A stretch of DNA of 64,000 nt from NCBI GenBank assembly GCA_964631945.1, contig CAZWAY010000015.1, positions 1 to 64,000 of the forward strand, given 5' to 3'. Both the position numbers and the translations under genes were made by a program. The DNA comes from JABFRZ01 sp964631945. GTDB taxonomy: Bacteria > Planctomycetota > UBA1135 > GCA-002686595. Positions 1-9,741 of this stretch are shown here, piece by piece. Each line of letters begins with the position of its first letter. Within the stretch, counting starts at the first letter, position 1. The notes under the pieces were generated by a model. The model did not search any database. It saw only the letters and a program-made list of their open reading frames with translations, and was not told where the DNA came from.

Positions 1-484
1 GCGCGCCGGCGAGGTCGCCGAGCGCGTACCTCGTCCCGGCGAGGTTCCCCTTCACGGCGAGGAGATCGGGGTGGTCCTTTGGGAGGAGGCGCGCGAAGAC
101 TGCAAGCACTCGTTCCCGAAGGCGAAGGCAATGCGGCAGGCTCCCGAGCTCCTCTGCCACACCGTCGAGTGCGAGCAGGTAGGCGACGCTCGATTCCTCC
201 GCCTCCGTCTCCGCCTCGCCCAGGCCTTCCACGAGTTCCGTGAGGAACTCGCGCGCCGCTTCGCGGCCGTCTTCGGCCAGGACGTGGCGCAGGAGCTCGA
301 CGGTTTCGCGCTCCTCGTCCGAGAGCGTCGTGGTACCCGGCTCTTGTCTCGTCGACCGTGCAGGCGCGGCCGAGTGGTTCTCCTGCGGCGCGGCGTTCGG
401 GGTGGCGCCCGGCGCGGGCGCCTGGGCCGCGAGGACGACCAGTAGCGTGACCGTCAAACGAGCGAGCAGGGAGCCACCCCTCAT
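1..484 (-). CDS. Secreted TPR-repeat protein, N-terminal part (probable TPR-CHAT paralogue, truncated by window edge)
   Basis: The frame is open from an ATG at 484 down to base 1, so only about 161 N-terminal residues are visible. It begins with an export signal (MRGGSLLARLTVTLLVVLAA) and a Pro/Ala-rich linker. The following segment closely resembles the neighbouring protein at 535-3510: LSDEERETVELLRHVLAEDG here against a matching stretch there, then the first tetratricopeptide unit (LLPKDHPDLLAVKGNLAG). By analogy the missing C-terminus should carry more TPR units and a CHAT protease domain, but that cannot be seen. It lies 50 bp downstream of its paralogue on the same strand, so the pair looks like a tandem duplication. 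No clear ribosome-binding site precedes the ATG. Confidence 0.7.
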   Translation of the reverse strand, partial: MRGGSLLARLTVTLLVVLAAQAPAPGATPNAAPQENHSAAPARSTRQEPGTTTLSDEERETVELLRHVLAEDGREAAREFLTELVEGLGEAETEAEESSVAYLLALDGVAEELGSLPHCLRLRERVLAVFARLLPKDHPDLLAVKGNLAGTRYALGDLAGA

Positions 485-534
485 GCGCGTGGATTCTACG
501 CTACGTCTCGTCGAGTCCGAACCCTCGGTTCTGA

Positions 535-3510
535 TCAGCCGGGGTCGCCGGAGAGCACCCACCCGGCCCAGTCGCGCGGCGGATGCCCCTCGGCGCGCAG
601 CGCCATCTTGGCCTGCCACAGGGCCTCGGCCTTGCCGAGGTGCTCCTTCCAGAGCCTCGTGTAGAAGAGCTCGAAGAGGCGCCGCGTGGCGGCATCGTCG
701 ACCTTCCACAGGCTCGTGATCGCCGTGCGCGCGCCGGCGGCGTGCAACGCGGTCTGCAGCGACTGGATGCCCTGCCCGGCGCGGCGGATGCCGACGTTCG
801 TCTCGCAGGCGGAGAGCACGGCCAGCTCGCAGTTCCGGAAGTCGAAGCTCGCGAGCTCCTCGGCGGTCAGGATCCCGGGCACGCGACCGAGCGCATCCTT
901 GCCGCGGTTGGCGCCGGCGAGGGCCAGGCCGCACAAAGTCTCGGGCGCGAAGCCGGTCAGCGTCGCCTCGGCGTGCTCGAAGGTGCCGCGTGAGGCCTGC
1001 TCGGCGAGCGAGTCGAGCTGCGACTTGAAGCTCTCGCTCGCGAACCACCCGTGCGTCGCGAGGTGCAGGAAGCGCGCCTTCGGCGCGGCGGCGTGGAGCG
1101 CCGCCTTGGACGCCGAGGCACTCGTCAGGATGCTCGCCTCGCGTGCGAATACGTCCTCGTAGAGCCCGGCGATCTCCTCTGCCTCCGCTCTCGTCTCGTG
1201 CAGCGCAACGAATCGCACCGAGCCCGGATCGGAGGGCGGCCTGGCCGCGTCGAGCCGGAGCGGCGCCCCCGCGCCGAGCTCGGCGTCGTAGTCGATCCCT
1301 CCCGCGAGCACGAAACCGCCCTCGGCGGCGACGCCGCGCCGTGGCCGCGAGAGCCGTGACAGCGTCACGTCGTTCCGGATCGCTATGCGCTCGCCGACGA
1401 GTCCGCCCTCGAGCGGCAGCGCGTCGAGCGGCACGAGGTGCAGGGCGTCGTCAAGCACTACGTTCAGCGTGCGTGCCTCATCCGCCGCTGCGAGCACCGG
1501 ATCGAGCACATGCTCGCGCAGTCGCCGGCCGAGATCCTCGAGCTCGTTCGCAGTGTCTGTGGCTCCTGCCACGTCGACGCCACGCGCTGCCAGCGGTCGG
1601 CCGAGTGCTGCGCGCCACCTTCGAACGAGATCCTCCACCTCCGTCGCCGGCCCGAGCTCGACGCGCAAGACCCTGCCCCCCGGCTGCACCACCCACGCGA
1701 GCAGGGAATCGACGTTCCATGGGGGCTGGCTCTTCGTGGGGTCCTCATCGAGGTGAACCGAGTACCGGAGGAACGACACCACGGCTTCATCGCTGGCCAG
1801 GCGATCGCCGAGTCGCTGTGCGTCGATTTCGCCCTGGGACGTGCCGCCCTCCGTCAGCTTCCGCCGCAGCTCGCGCTCGACGCGGTCGCGCTCCTCGGTG
1901 ATGCGGAGTAGCTCCGCGCGCCAACTCGCGATGGCCTCCGCATCTGTCGGAGCGGAGGCCACGAGATCGCCGAGCTTCGAGCGAAGATTCGCGACCCTGC
2001 GCGCTCCTTCACTGAGATCCGGGCGCTCGGCGAGCACGTGCGTCAACTCGGCGTTGGCCACTGACGCGAGGCGCAGGTTCTCCAGCGTCGCGAAGAACGC
2101 CGGTGCAAGCGTGATGGCGTCGCTTCCCGTTCCGGCCAGGAAGAGGGCCGTACTCAGCCGGGAGAGCTCGGCTCGAGCGCTCTCCCGGGCAGGGCGTCCG
2201 GCCTCCCAGAGCAGGCCTCGGGCACGAAGGCGCATGCCGGCCAGGAGGTTCGAGACGAGCTCGTGCGTGCCGGCGAGGTCGCCGAGCGCGTACCTCATCG
2301 CGGCGAGGTTCTGCTCAGCCGTGAGGAGATCGGGGTGGTCGGGGGGAAGGAAGCCGGCACAGGCCTCGAGCACGTCTTCGGCGAGCTCGCGCGCTCCGGC
2401 GAGGTCGCCAAGCGCCAACCGATCCGGGATGAGGTTCTGCTTTGCCGCGAGGAGATCGGGGTGGTCGGGAGGGAGGCAGCGCGTCCAGGCCTCGAGCACC
2501 GCCTCGTCGAGCTCGCGCGCCCCGTCGAGGTCGCCGAGGGCCCGCATCGTTACCGCGAAGTTCAGCTTCACCGCGAGGAGTTCGTGATGGTCGGGGGGGA
2601 GGAGGCTTGTCCAGGCCTCGAGCACGTCCTCCTTGAGTTCGCGCGCTCCGGCGTGGTCGCCGAGCTCCGCCCTCGTCGTGGCGAGGTTCGCCTTCGCCGC
2701 GAGGAGATCGGGATGGTCCCGAGGGAGGAGGCGCGTCCGGGCCTCGAGCACACCTTCCTCGAGCTCGCGCGCCCCGACGAGGTCGCCTAGAGCGAACCTC
2801 GTCAGGGCGAGGTTCAGCCGTGCGTCGAGGAGATCGTGGTGGTCGGGGGGGAGGAGGCGCGCCCTCGTCTCGTGCACGGCCTCGAGGAGCTCGCGCGCGC
2901 CGGCGAGATCACCGAGCTTGAACATCGTTGCGCCGAGGTTCATCTTCGCGGTGAGGAGATCGGGGTTGTCGGGGGGGAGGAGGCGTGTCCAGACCTCGAC
3001 AACGGCCTCGTTGAGCTCGCGCGCGCCCGCGAAGTCGCCGAGCCTGAACATCACTCTGGCGAGGTTCATCTTCGCTCCGAGGAGATCGAGGTTGTCGGGA
3101 GGGAAGAGACGCGTGCGCGCAGCGAGGATCCCTTCCCACAAGATCCGCTGCTCGGGCAAACTCCCGAGGCCCTCCGCCACGCGGTCGAGTTCGAGGAGGA
3201 ACGCAACGTACGCCAGCTCCGCGCCCGGCTGCGGCTCGACGAGGCCCTGCACGATCTCTTCCAGGAGGCGCCGAGCCTCTTCGGGGCCATCGTCGGCAAG
3301 CACCGAGCGCAGCAGAACGAGCGTCTCCTTGTCGGCGGCGAAGGGTGCGGCGGACGGGGGCTCTGGCTCTCTTGCTCGGCTCTCCGCAAAGCCCCCTTGC
3401 TGCACGAGGTGATGAGCGCTGGCGGGGCAAGCCACCTTGGCCGAGCGCGCTGCGCTCGGAGAAGCGACGGCAAGCAACGCAAAGAGGATTGACGCGATCC
3501 CTCCGGTCAA
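535..3510 (-). CDS. Secreted TPR-CHAT protein (caspase-like protease)
   Basis: This 991-aa protein has a signal peptide (residues 1 to about 23), then about seven 42-residue kinesin-light-chain-type TPR units (roughly residues 110-430) with the recurring core LLPPDHPDLLAAK, and a helical linker. It ends in a CHAT domain. The catalytic pair expected of CHAT proteases is present: His in FLHLATHGWF (about residue 820) and Cys in LSACET (about residue 902). The TTG at 3510 is chosen as start because AAGGAG sits five bases upstream; the in-frame GTG at 3516 overlaps that site. CHAT proteins are cysteine peptidases related to caspases and separase, and the TPR array normally binds a partner or substrate. 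The target here is unknown. An export signal on a CHAT protein suggests action outside the cytoplasm. Confidence 0.88.
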   Translation of the reverse strand: MTGGIASILFALLAVASPSAARSAKVACPASAHHLVQQGGFAESRAREPEPPSAAPFAADKETLVLLRSVLADDGPEEARRLLEEIVQGLVEPQPGAELAYVAFLLELDRVAEGLGSLPEQRILWEGILAARTRLFPPDNLDLLGAKMNLARVMFRLGDFAGARELNEAVVEVWTRLLPPDNPDLLTAKMNLGATMFKLGDLAGARELLEAVHETRARLLPPDHHDLLDARLNLALTRFALGDLVGARELEEGVLEARTRLLPRDHPDLLAAKANLATTRAELGDHAGARELKEDVLEAWTSLLPPDHHELLAVKLNFAVTMRALGDLDGARELDEAVLEAWTRCLPPDHPDLLAAKQNLIPDRLALGDLAGARELAEDVLEACAGFLPPDHPDLLTAEQNLAAMRYALGDLAGTHELVSNLLAGMRLRARGLLWEAGRPARESARAELSRLSTALFLAGTGSDAITLAPAFFATLENLRLASVANAELTHVLAERPDLSEGARRVANLRSKLGDLVASAPTDAEAIASWRAELLRITEERDRVERELRRKLTEGGTSQGEIDAQRLGDRLASDEAVVSFLRYSVHLDEDPTKSQPPWNVDSLLAWVVQPGGRVLRVELGPATEVEDLVRRWRAALGRPLAARGVDVAGATDTANELEDLGRRLREHVLDPVLAAADEARTLNVVLDDALHLVPLDALPLEGGLVGERIAIRNDVTLSRLSRPRRGVAAEGGFVLAGGIDYDAELGAGAPLRLDAARPPSDPGSVRFVALHETRAEAEEIAGLYEDVFAREASILTSASASKAALHAAAPKARFLHLATHGWFASESFKSQLDSLAEQASRGTFEHAEATLTGFAPETLCGLALAGANRGKDALGRVPGILTAEELASFDFRNCELAVLSACETNVGIRRAGQGIQSLQTALHAAGARTAITSLWKVDDAATRRLFELFYTRLWKEHLGKAEALWQAKMALRAEGHPPRDWAGWVLSGDPG
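2250..3140 (-). repeat. Tandem ~126-bp coding repeats (TPR units)
   Basis: About seven successive units of 126 bp encode the 42-residue TPR modules of the TPR-CHAT protein. Each carries a near-identical core on the + strand (gaggagatcggg then tggtc) at about 126-bp spacing. The same core appears at 57-76 in the partial paralogue. The high nucleotide identity between units suggests recent expansion or gene conversion. Boundaries are approximate. Confidence 0.75.
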
Positions 3511-3874
3511 TGGCACTCCTTCTCAGGGCGTATCATAGCAGCGGGGGGCGAGGGGCGGCCCTGCCCGTTACCTTCACGGTTGACAGCGACGCCGAACACA
3601 GGGTCGTGCTCTATCTCGCGCACGAGCCGCGCTTCGTGGACCTGCCGGGCGCCATCCCAAGCCGGCCGCAGTGGCGACAGCCCTTCTCTGCTTGCCGCGG
3701 GCAAGACCAGGAGACCTACGCCTCCAATGGGCGCCGAGGGCACACCCGGGGGCGGGCCGCCGGTCTTCCTGCTGGACGCGTCTTCTTCCGCGGCTCGGCC
3801 TCCGCTCGAGAGATTCTCGGAATGCGCGTGGCTCGGACGGATCAGCCCGGATCCCCCATGGAGAGGGACCCGAA
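3511..3874. other. Divergent intergenic region with a possible promoter
   Basis: These 364 bases separate two divergently transcribed secreted-protein genes. On the - strand a TATGAT hexamer (3537-3532) lies about 22 bases before the TTG start of the TPR-CHAT gene and could be its -10 element; no convincing -35 is visible. On the + strand GGAGAGGG (about 3859-3866) supports the metalloprotease start at 3875. No convincing gene was seen inside; long open frames here are attributable to GC content. Confidence 0.4.
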
Positions 3875-6838
3875 ATGAACTGCGATCCGGGAGGGCCTTG
3901 CTTGACACATCGAAACACGCACCACGACGCGCGAGTGCCGTCCGCCGCCCTGGCGGTCCTGTGCCTGGTTCCCCAAGCCTTGCGCGTGTCTGCCGCGGAG
4001 GCGGAGCCGCGTTCCGGCGCGCTCGAGCGCCGCTTCGAGCTCACCCTTCCGGCGAGCTTGCCAGAGGTCCTCACCATCGCGATACCCCTGGAGACGGGCT
4101 CCCTCGCGCTCGAACTGGAGCGCCATTCCCTTCGCGCCCCGGGCGCGTTCGTGCGCGTGGTCGGGGAGGCCGGCGAGACTCGCGACCACGAGCCCCCGCT
4201 CCCCACGACCTACCGCGGCAGCGTTCGCGGGGACTCGGGGAGCACGGTGTGCGCGTCGCTCCTGCCCGCGGGACTCTCGGCCACGATCCAGCTCGGATCG
4301 GGCGAACGCCTGCGGCTCGAGCCCGGGAGCGGCGCCCGTCGGGGGTTGCACGTGCTCCGTCCCGCGCCGCCGCCCGAGCCTTTCGAGTGTGGGAGCGAGG
4401 AACTCCTGGCCGGGATGACGAGCGCGGGACGGATGCTCCCGGGCAGCACGTCGGACCCGTTCTGTCTTAAGCGAGCAACGATCGCCTTCGAGGCCGACTA
4501 TCCCTTCTATCTCGCCAAGGGTTCGGTGAACGCGACCGTGGCCGCGATCGATGCGTTGATGAACGAGGTCGACCCCGTCTACGCGCGCGATCTGCAGCTC
4601 ACCCACGCGATCACGGCCTACGTCGTGCGCACCCAGCCCTACTACGCTCCGACGAATGGGCCCAACCTGCTCGACCTCTTCGCGGCCGAGTGGCAGACCA
4701 ACCAGGCCGACGTCCCGCGCGACATGGCGCACCTCGTGATCGGGGAGTATCGGCCGGAGCTCTACTACGGGGGCTTCGCCTTCATCGGCTCGGTCTGCGA
4801 CCCCGTCTATCACTACGCCTGGAGCACGGACTCCAGCTTCATCGTCGCGCACGAGCTCGGGCACAACTGGGGCGCGGTCCACTGCCACGACGTGACGCCG
4901 TGCAACGTGATGTGCGACGGCTGCCTCTTCTTCGGGCCGAACACGCGCGCGGTCATCCTGTCGATCGTCGCGACCATGACGTGCCTGGAGCCCGTCGGTC
5001 CCTACCCGGTTCCGGTCACCCCCTACGTCCATCCCGAGCAGGTCGTACTGCGCAAGGACGAGCTCCGCGCGCGCGCGCCACTGGCCTTCGACGTGCTCGC
5101 GGACACCGCTGACGGCAACTGTCAGCCGCTCTTCCTGGGAGGGTTCGAGCCGACCTCGGCCGGAGGCGTCCCGGTACGGCGCTCACCCTCGCCGGGTCCC
5201 AGGGCCTCGGGGAGACTCGAGTACGACGCGCTCGATCCGGTCGTCGGCCGCGACTCCTTCTCGTACCAGGTGAGCGACGGCGACAGTCCCAGCTACGGCT
5301 CGGTCTCGATCGAGACCTTGCCGCTCGAACTCCACGCCTACTATCCACTCGACGAGGGCGGCGGGACGGGAACCGCGGATGCCACGGGACACGGCCAGGA
5401 CGCCACCCTGCTCGGCGCGGGCTGGAACGGGGGTCGCTTCGGGAGCGCGGTGGATTTCGACGGCCGCAACGATTCGGTCGTCTTGCCTCCGCTCGGCCTG
5501 CACTCCAACCAGGTCACGATCACCACCTGGATCCGCCGCGACGGAGAGCAGCTTCCCTGGACGGGTCTCGTGTACACACGGGCCGGGAACTCGGTGGCCG
5601 GGCTGCACTTCGACCCCGGATCGGGGCTGGGGCGGGCCAAACGGCTGCGGTACACCTGGAATGCGGACGCCGCCACCTTCCAGTGGGGCGCTCCCGAGCT
5701 CGTGGTTCCCAACCGGAGCTGGTGCTTCGCGGCGCTCGTCATCCGGCCGGAGTCGGCCACGATCTACCTGCACGATGGTACGGAGCTGAAGAGCGCCACG
5801 AACGCCGTTCGGCACGCGCCCGAGGAGTTCGACGGCGAGACGTACCTCGGCCAGGATCCCTACCCGGGTCGGCGGTTCCGCGGCCAGATGGACGACGTGC
5901 GCATCTATCGCTACGCCCTGAGTGAGGCAGAGATCGCCGCGCTCGCCGCCGGCGCCGGCCCGGCCGACGCGCCCTTTCCCCGGGACGGCGGAAGGCTCGC
6001 CGGCGAACGGGAAGCGCTCTCCTGGCTGCCGGCTCCCGGTGCGAGCGATCACGCGCTCTACTTCGGCACGAGCTGGAGCGCCGTGCGCGACGCGACCCCG
6101 AGTTCGCCGGAGTTCCGCGGCTACTTCGACCCGTCGCAGTTCGTCCCCGGTGCCACGGCTCCGCGTCAGACCTACTACTGGCGCGTGGACGAGGCTCCGT
6201 TCACCTCCAAGGGTCATGTCTGGCAGTTCCGCCGTCGAAGCCTGCTCCGCTGGGCGCTGGACGAGAAGAAGGGTTCGATCGCCTACGAATCCGGCGCCAA
6301 GCGGGACGGCACGTATTACGGCACGCCGCTCCTCGGTGAGCCTGGAGCGACCTCCGCTCTGGGGCGCGCGGTGCGCTTCGACGGAGACGACTACATCCAT
6401 GTCGCTCGACTCGCGGAGCGGGACGACCCTCTGTTCACCGACCGCCTCACCTTGACCCTGTGGCTACGCCGGGAAGGCCCCCAGGGAGCGTCCTTGTTCT
6501 CGGCCAGCGCCAATGGCCTCGGCATCGCCCTGATCCTCCTCGACGACGAGCTGCTCTACGGCTGGGTCAGCCCCTACGTCGGTGCGGGGCTCGCCCTCCG
6601 CGATGGAGAGTGGACCTTCCTCGCGCTCGTCTTCGAGCCCACCCGGGACCGCTTGTACCTCGGTCGCGGCGGCCTGCTGACCAGCTCGAGCACGCGCCCG
6701 ACCCTGGCTCGCCCGGCGCTGGGGTTCGATGCCTGCTGGATCGGGAGCGGGTTCCGGGGCCTCCTCGACGACGTGCGCCTCTACGACGAGGCGCTCAGTC
6801 CTGCTGAGATCGAGGCCCTGTATGCGGACTCGCGCTAG
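3875..6838 (+). CDS. Secreted reprolysin-like zinc metalloprotease with two LamG-like domains
   Basis: This 987-aa protein starts at an ATG preceded by GGAGAGGG, with an N-terminal export signal (about residues 20-40). The catalytic domain contains the metzincin zinc site HELGHNWGAVH at residues 326-336, where the three His bind zinc and Glu is the base. The extended HNWG form is typical of the M12B/ADAM-like branch. After it comes an Ig/cadherin-like segment (about 390-480). A first laminin-G/concanavalin-like domain follows (about 486-690), ending QMDDVRIYRYALSEAEIAAL, then a fibronectin-like spacer (690-790) and a second LamG-like domain (790-987) ending LLDDVRLYDEALSPAEIEAL. LamG-like folds usually bind glycans or proteins, so a secreted protease acting on matrix-like substrates is plausible. 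The frame is open upstream to 3671, but that stretch lacks a start signal. Confidence 0.87.
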   Translation: MNCDPGGPCLTHRNTHHDARVPSAALAVLCLVPQALRVSAAEAEPRSGALERRFELTLPASLPEVLTIAIPLETGSLALELERHSLRAPGAFVRVVGEAGETRDHEPPLPTTYRGSVRGDSGSTVCASLLPAGLSATIQLGSGERLRLEPGSGARRGLHVLRPAPPPEPFECGSEELLAGMTSAGRMLPGSTSDPFCLKRATIAFEADYPFYLAKGSVNATVAAIDALMNEVDPVYARDLQLTHAITAYVVRTQPYYAPTNGPNLLDLFAAEWQTNQADVPRDMAHLVIGEYRPELYYGGFAFIGSVCDPVYHYAWSTDSSFIVAHELGHNWGAVHCHDVTPCNVMCDGCLFFGPNTRAVILSIVATMTCLEPVGPYPVPVTPYVHPEQVVLRKDELRARAPLAFDVLADTADGNCQPLFLGGFEPTSAGGVPVRRSPSPGPRASGRLEYDALDPVVGRDSFSYQVSDGDSPSYGSVSIETLPLELHAYYPLDEGGGTGTADATGHGQDATLLGAGWNGGRFGSAVDFDGRNDSVVLPPLGLHSNQVTITTWIRRDGEQLPWTGLVYTRAGNSVAGLHFDPGSGLGRAKRLRYTWNADAATFQWGAPELVVPNRSWCFAALVIRPESATIYLHDGTELKSATNAVRHAPEEFDGETYLGQDPYPGRRFRGQMDDVRIYRYALSEAEIAALAAGAGPADAPFPRDGGRLAGEREALSWLPAPGASDHALYFGTSWSAVRDATPSSPEFRGYFDPSQFVPGATAPRQTYYWRVDEAPFTSKGHVWQFRRRSLLRWALDEKKGSIAYESGAKRDGTYYGTPLLGEPGATSALGRAVRFDGDDYIHVARLAERDDPLFTDRLTLTLWLRREGPQGASLFSASANGLGIALILLDDELLYGWVSPYVGAGLALRDGEWTFLALVFEPTRDRLYLGRGGLLTSSSTRPTLARPALGFDACWIGSGFRGLLDDVRLYDEALSPAEIEALYADSR

Positions 6839-7022
6839 TTGGCGCGCTTCTCGGTGCAACCCTCGATCCCCTCGACGACCTCGCATGTAGAATGTGTCGT
6901 CGTGACACGCGATCGCCGATGAACTCGCTCGACCCTTCGATTCGGTTCGGATCATGACCGGAGGAGCTGCTGCCGCTGGCGCCGCCGCTCGGAGGCGCCG
7001 CGAGAGACAGGAAGAAGAAGAG

Positions 7023-7358
7023 ATGACCGAGTACACGCCGCAAGAGCTGGCCGAAGGCTGGGAGTTCAAGATCGTCCGCTCGGCGACGGGCGCCTTCAGG
7101 CAGTCCGCGTTCCTGCGCACCGTCTTGGACGAGGAGCAGCGCGCGGGCTGGACCTTCCTCGAGAAGTTCGACAACGGCCGCATTCGCCTCAAGCGTCCGT
7201 CCAGCGCGCGCGCGAAGGACTCGGCTCTTGGCTCCGACGCCTATCGATCGCACGTCGGGATGAGCGAGCTGAAGTTCGGCCTGTGCCTCTTCGCCGCCAT
7301 TTTCGGCGGGCTGGCGCTCGTCGGTCTCGCCATCGCGATGATCGTGAACGCGCGCTGA
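7023..7358 (+). CDS. Small protein with C-terminal membrane helix, function unknown
   Basis: A 111-aa protein. The ATG at 7023 follows a purine run (AGGAAGAAGAAGAG), which favours it over an in-frame ATG at 6954 whose first 23 residues are Ala/Arg/Glu-rich. The N-terminal 60 residues look like a small soluble domain (EYTPQELAEGWEFKIVRSAT, then WTFLEKFDNGRIRLKR). A single hydrophobic segment near the end (FGLCLFAAIFGGLALVGLAI) suggests a tail-anchored inner-membrane protein. I do not recognise a named family. It converges with the FG-GAP gene at 7461-9653, and the 102-bp gap shows no clear terminator hairpin. Confidence 0.65.
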   Translation: MTEYTPQELAEGWEFKIVRSATGAFRQSAFLRTVLDEEQRAGWTFLEKFDNGRIRLKRPSSARAKDSALGSDAYRSHVGMSELKFGLCLFAAIFGGLALVGLAIAMIVNAR

Positions 7359-7460
7359 GCGCTACGGCATCCAGGGGCCGTGCCCCGCCCACCGCTCGCG
7401 GCCTGCGCGAGCGCGAGATCGGCGTCCCCTCCCGCTCACTCCGCCCCCCCGATCGTTCGC

Positions 7461-9653
7461 TCAATCTCCGCCCGAGGGCGCGCGCGGTTTCGAGCGCACG
7501 GTGTAGCCCTCGACACCCTCGACGACCTCGATGTGTACGTCCATCGGCGGGTTTTCGAGGCGCTGGACCGCTCCGGTGACCGGCCAGGTGATCTGGAGCG
7601 ACTCCACCCGCTCCGCGTGGCCCAGACCCAGGTGCTGGGCCAGGGGGTTGGCGCCGAAGCTGCCACCGCTTCCGACCCAGGCGTACACCGAGCGCGTCGC
7701 TTCTCCCTCGCGCACACGGGCCTCGATGCGCGTCCCGATGGCGCAGCGCGCCGAGCGCCGGCCTTGCAGCGTGACCTTCAGCCAGTGCGTACCGAAGCCG
7801 GGATTCTGGAACAGCACGTTGCGCGCCGCGTCGCCGGGGTAGGCACCGCCCAGCTCCTCGAACACGTCCTGATCGCCATCGTCGTCCAGGTCGGCGAAGG
7901 CGACGCCGTGTCCCTTCTGGAGGTGTCCGAAGCCGCCCGCCTCGCTGACGTCGACGAAGCCCTTGCCGCCTCGATTCCAGTACATGACGTTGGGCATCAG
8001 GGCGTCGAAGCCCGGATAGCCCGTGCCCAGGTAGAAGTCCGGGTAGCCGTCACCGTCCAGGTCGCCGAAGTTGGCGCCCATGGGCAGCTTGATCTGTCCC
8101 AGGCCCGCTTCCTGGGTCACGTCCGCGAACCCACCTCGACCGTCGTTCCGGTAGAGCCGCGCCGACTCGGCCTCATGCGCGAGTCCAAGAGTGCTCGCCA
8201 CCACCGGTGCCAGGCGATGGCTCACGCTCTGGTGGTAACTGGTGACGAACAGATCCAGGTCGCCGTCCTGGTCGTAGTCGAAGAACCATGTGGCGAAGCT
8301 GTCGCGGGGCATGGACACGCCCAACTTCCCGGCCACGTTCTCGAAGTGCCCATCGCCGCGATTGTGGAACAGCCGATTGCGCGCCCCGATGTTGGAGACG
8401 TACAGGTCTGGGTAGCGATCGCCGTCGTAGTCGCCCCAGCAGGCGCCCTTGGCGTATTGATTGTTCTCCACCCCGGCCTCGGCGGCCCCATCGACGAAGC
8501 GGCCATCGCTTTGGTTCAGGAAGAGCTGACTGGGCGCGGCTTCGTTGGCGACGTAGAGGTCCAGGTCTCCGTCCAGATCGCAATCGGCCCAGCTCCCGAC
8601 CTGCGTGGGCAAGGCCGGATCGGCCAGGCCGGCCAGGTGCGTGACGTCCACGAAGCGTCCGTCCCCCAGGTTGCGCAGGAGCGAATTGGGGTGCTTTCCC
8701 TGACTCGCCCACCAGGCGCCGCGCAGGATCAGGAAATCGATGCGGCCGTCATCGTCGTAGTCGGCCTGCACCGCGTTCAGCCCGCCGCCGATCCCCTCCA
8801 GACCCGAGCCCGCGGTGCGGTCCTCGAAGTGCCCGCCGCCGGTGTTGTGCAGGAAGCGCGCCTGGCTGCGCGGCTCCGAGTCGGTGATCACCAGGTCCAG
8901 CCAGCCGTCCGCGTCGAAGTCCTCGGCGATCGCGCCGCCGGCCAGGTTCAGGAAATCCACCCCGGCCTCCGCGGCCACGTCGGGGAAGCGAGGGAACTCG
9001 ACCCGCGAGCGCAACAGTTCGGGGGCGATGAGTTCCTCGGGCGTGAGTCCCTCTGGCCAGGTGCCCAGGGTCATATGGGCGACGTTCAGGAGCCAGCGCG
9101 CCGCCAGCGCGGCCGGACTGCCCGCCGGCGCCTCGGTCTCGGCCTCGCGCAGGAATCCGATGGCCCGCGTCGAACCCTCGCGATCGACGTGCAGGCCACC
9201 GCCGCGCAGCGGGAACAGACAGCTCTCGGGGCTGTGGTTGGCGATGCAGTTGCGATTCTCGGCCAGGCGCAGGGCAGCCAGCCCCAGCTCGAGCGTCAGG
9301 TCGCCGGCCCAGCTCGGCGGCGCGGGTTCGGCCAGCTTTCCCAGGGCCGCGCGCACGGCTTCGAGCTCGGTCAGGGCCTCCTCGGTGCGCCCCACGCGCA
9401 GGAGTTCCAGCCCCAGCTGGTGGCGCGCCTCGGCCTCTCGAAGCGGCGGCAGTCCTCCCGCGAGAGCCTGCCGCAACACGCCGATCGAGTACGTGCCCAG
9501 ATACGGATTCTCCCGGTCGGTGGCCCGCGCCAGGGCGCCGAGCCGTTCGAGCATGCGCTCGTGCGAGGCGCGCTCCGCCTGCGAGGCCACGACGCGCTCG
9601 TGCGGCTCCTGCCCGAATCCAAGCACGCCCAGGAGGATCGCGAGGTGAACCAC
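7461..9653 (-). CDS. Secreted FG-GAP/VCBS repeat protein with ASPIC/UnbV C-terminus
   Basis: A 730-aa protein starting at a GTG with a short export signal (VVHLAILLGVLGFGQ). Residues 20-230 are helical and TPR-like. About seven FG-GAP-type repeats follow, each with a calcium-loop motif such as DFDADGWLDLVI, DLDGDLDLYVANE, DYDGDRYPDLYVSN or DLDDDGDQDVFEE, expected to form a beta-propeller. The C-terminus (about 635-720) matches the ASPIC/UnbV module, with Gly-rich GSGGSFGANP and ITWPVTG. Proteins of this type are common in Planctomycetota and are usually extracytoplasmic, but the ligand is unknown. It lies 88 bp downstream of a paralogue on the same strand and is probably co-transcribed. The open frame continues further upstream, where it is only the shadow of the neighbouring gene. 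Confidence 0.82.
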   Translation of the reverse strand: MVHLAILLGVLGFGQEPHERVVASQAERASHERMLERLGALARATDRENPYLGTYSIGVLRQALAGGLPPLREAEARHQLGLELLRVGRTEEALTELEAVRAALGKLAEPAPPSWAGDLTLELGLAALRLAENRNCIANHSPESCLFPLRGGGLHVDREGSTRAIGFLREAETEAPAGSPAALAARWLLNVAHMTLGTWPEGLTPEELIAPELLRSRVEFPRFPDVAAEAGVDFLNLAGGAIAEDFDADGWLDLVITDSEPRSQARFLHNTGGGHFEDRTAGSGLEGIGGGLNAVQADYDDDGRIDFLILRGAWWASQGKHPNSLLRNLGDGRFVDVTHLAGLADPALPTQVGSWADCDLDGDLDLYVANEAAPSQLFLNQSDGRFVDGAAEAGVENNQYAKGACWGDYDGDRYPDLYVSNIGARNRLFHNRGDGHFENVAGKLGVSMPRDSFATWFFDYDQDGDLDLFVTSYHQSVSHRLAPVVASTLGLAHEAESARLYRNDGRGGFADVTQEAGLGQIKLPMGANFGDLDGDGYPDFYLGTGYPGFDALMPNVMYWNRGGKGFVDVSEAGGFGHLQKGHGVAFADLDDDGDQDVFEELGGAYPGDAARNVLFQNPGFGTHWLKVTLQGRRSARCAIGTRIEARVREGEATRSVYAWVGSGGSFGANPLAQHLGLGHAERVESLQITWPVTGAVQRLENPPMDVHIEVVEGVEGYTVRSKPRAPSGGD

Positions 9654-9741
9654 ACCACGATTCTGGCACAACGCGTCGGCCCGTGGCCACCGAGCGACCC
9701 GGCCTGGACCTCGCCACGCGCAGGACCCACCGCGCGTGCGC

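Noticed and set aside
2250..3140. Regularly spaced repeats considered as a CRISPR array
   Set aside because: The units are 126 bp, contiguous and in frame, and encode TPR modules; there are no spacers and no cas genes.
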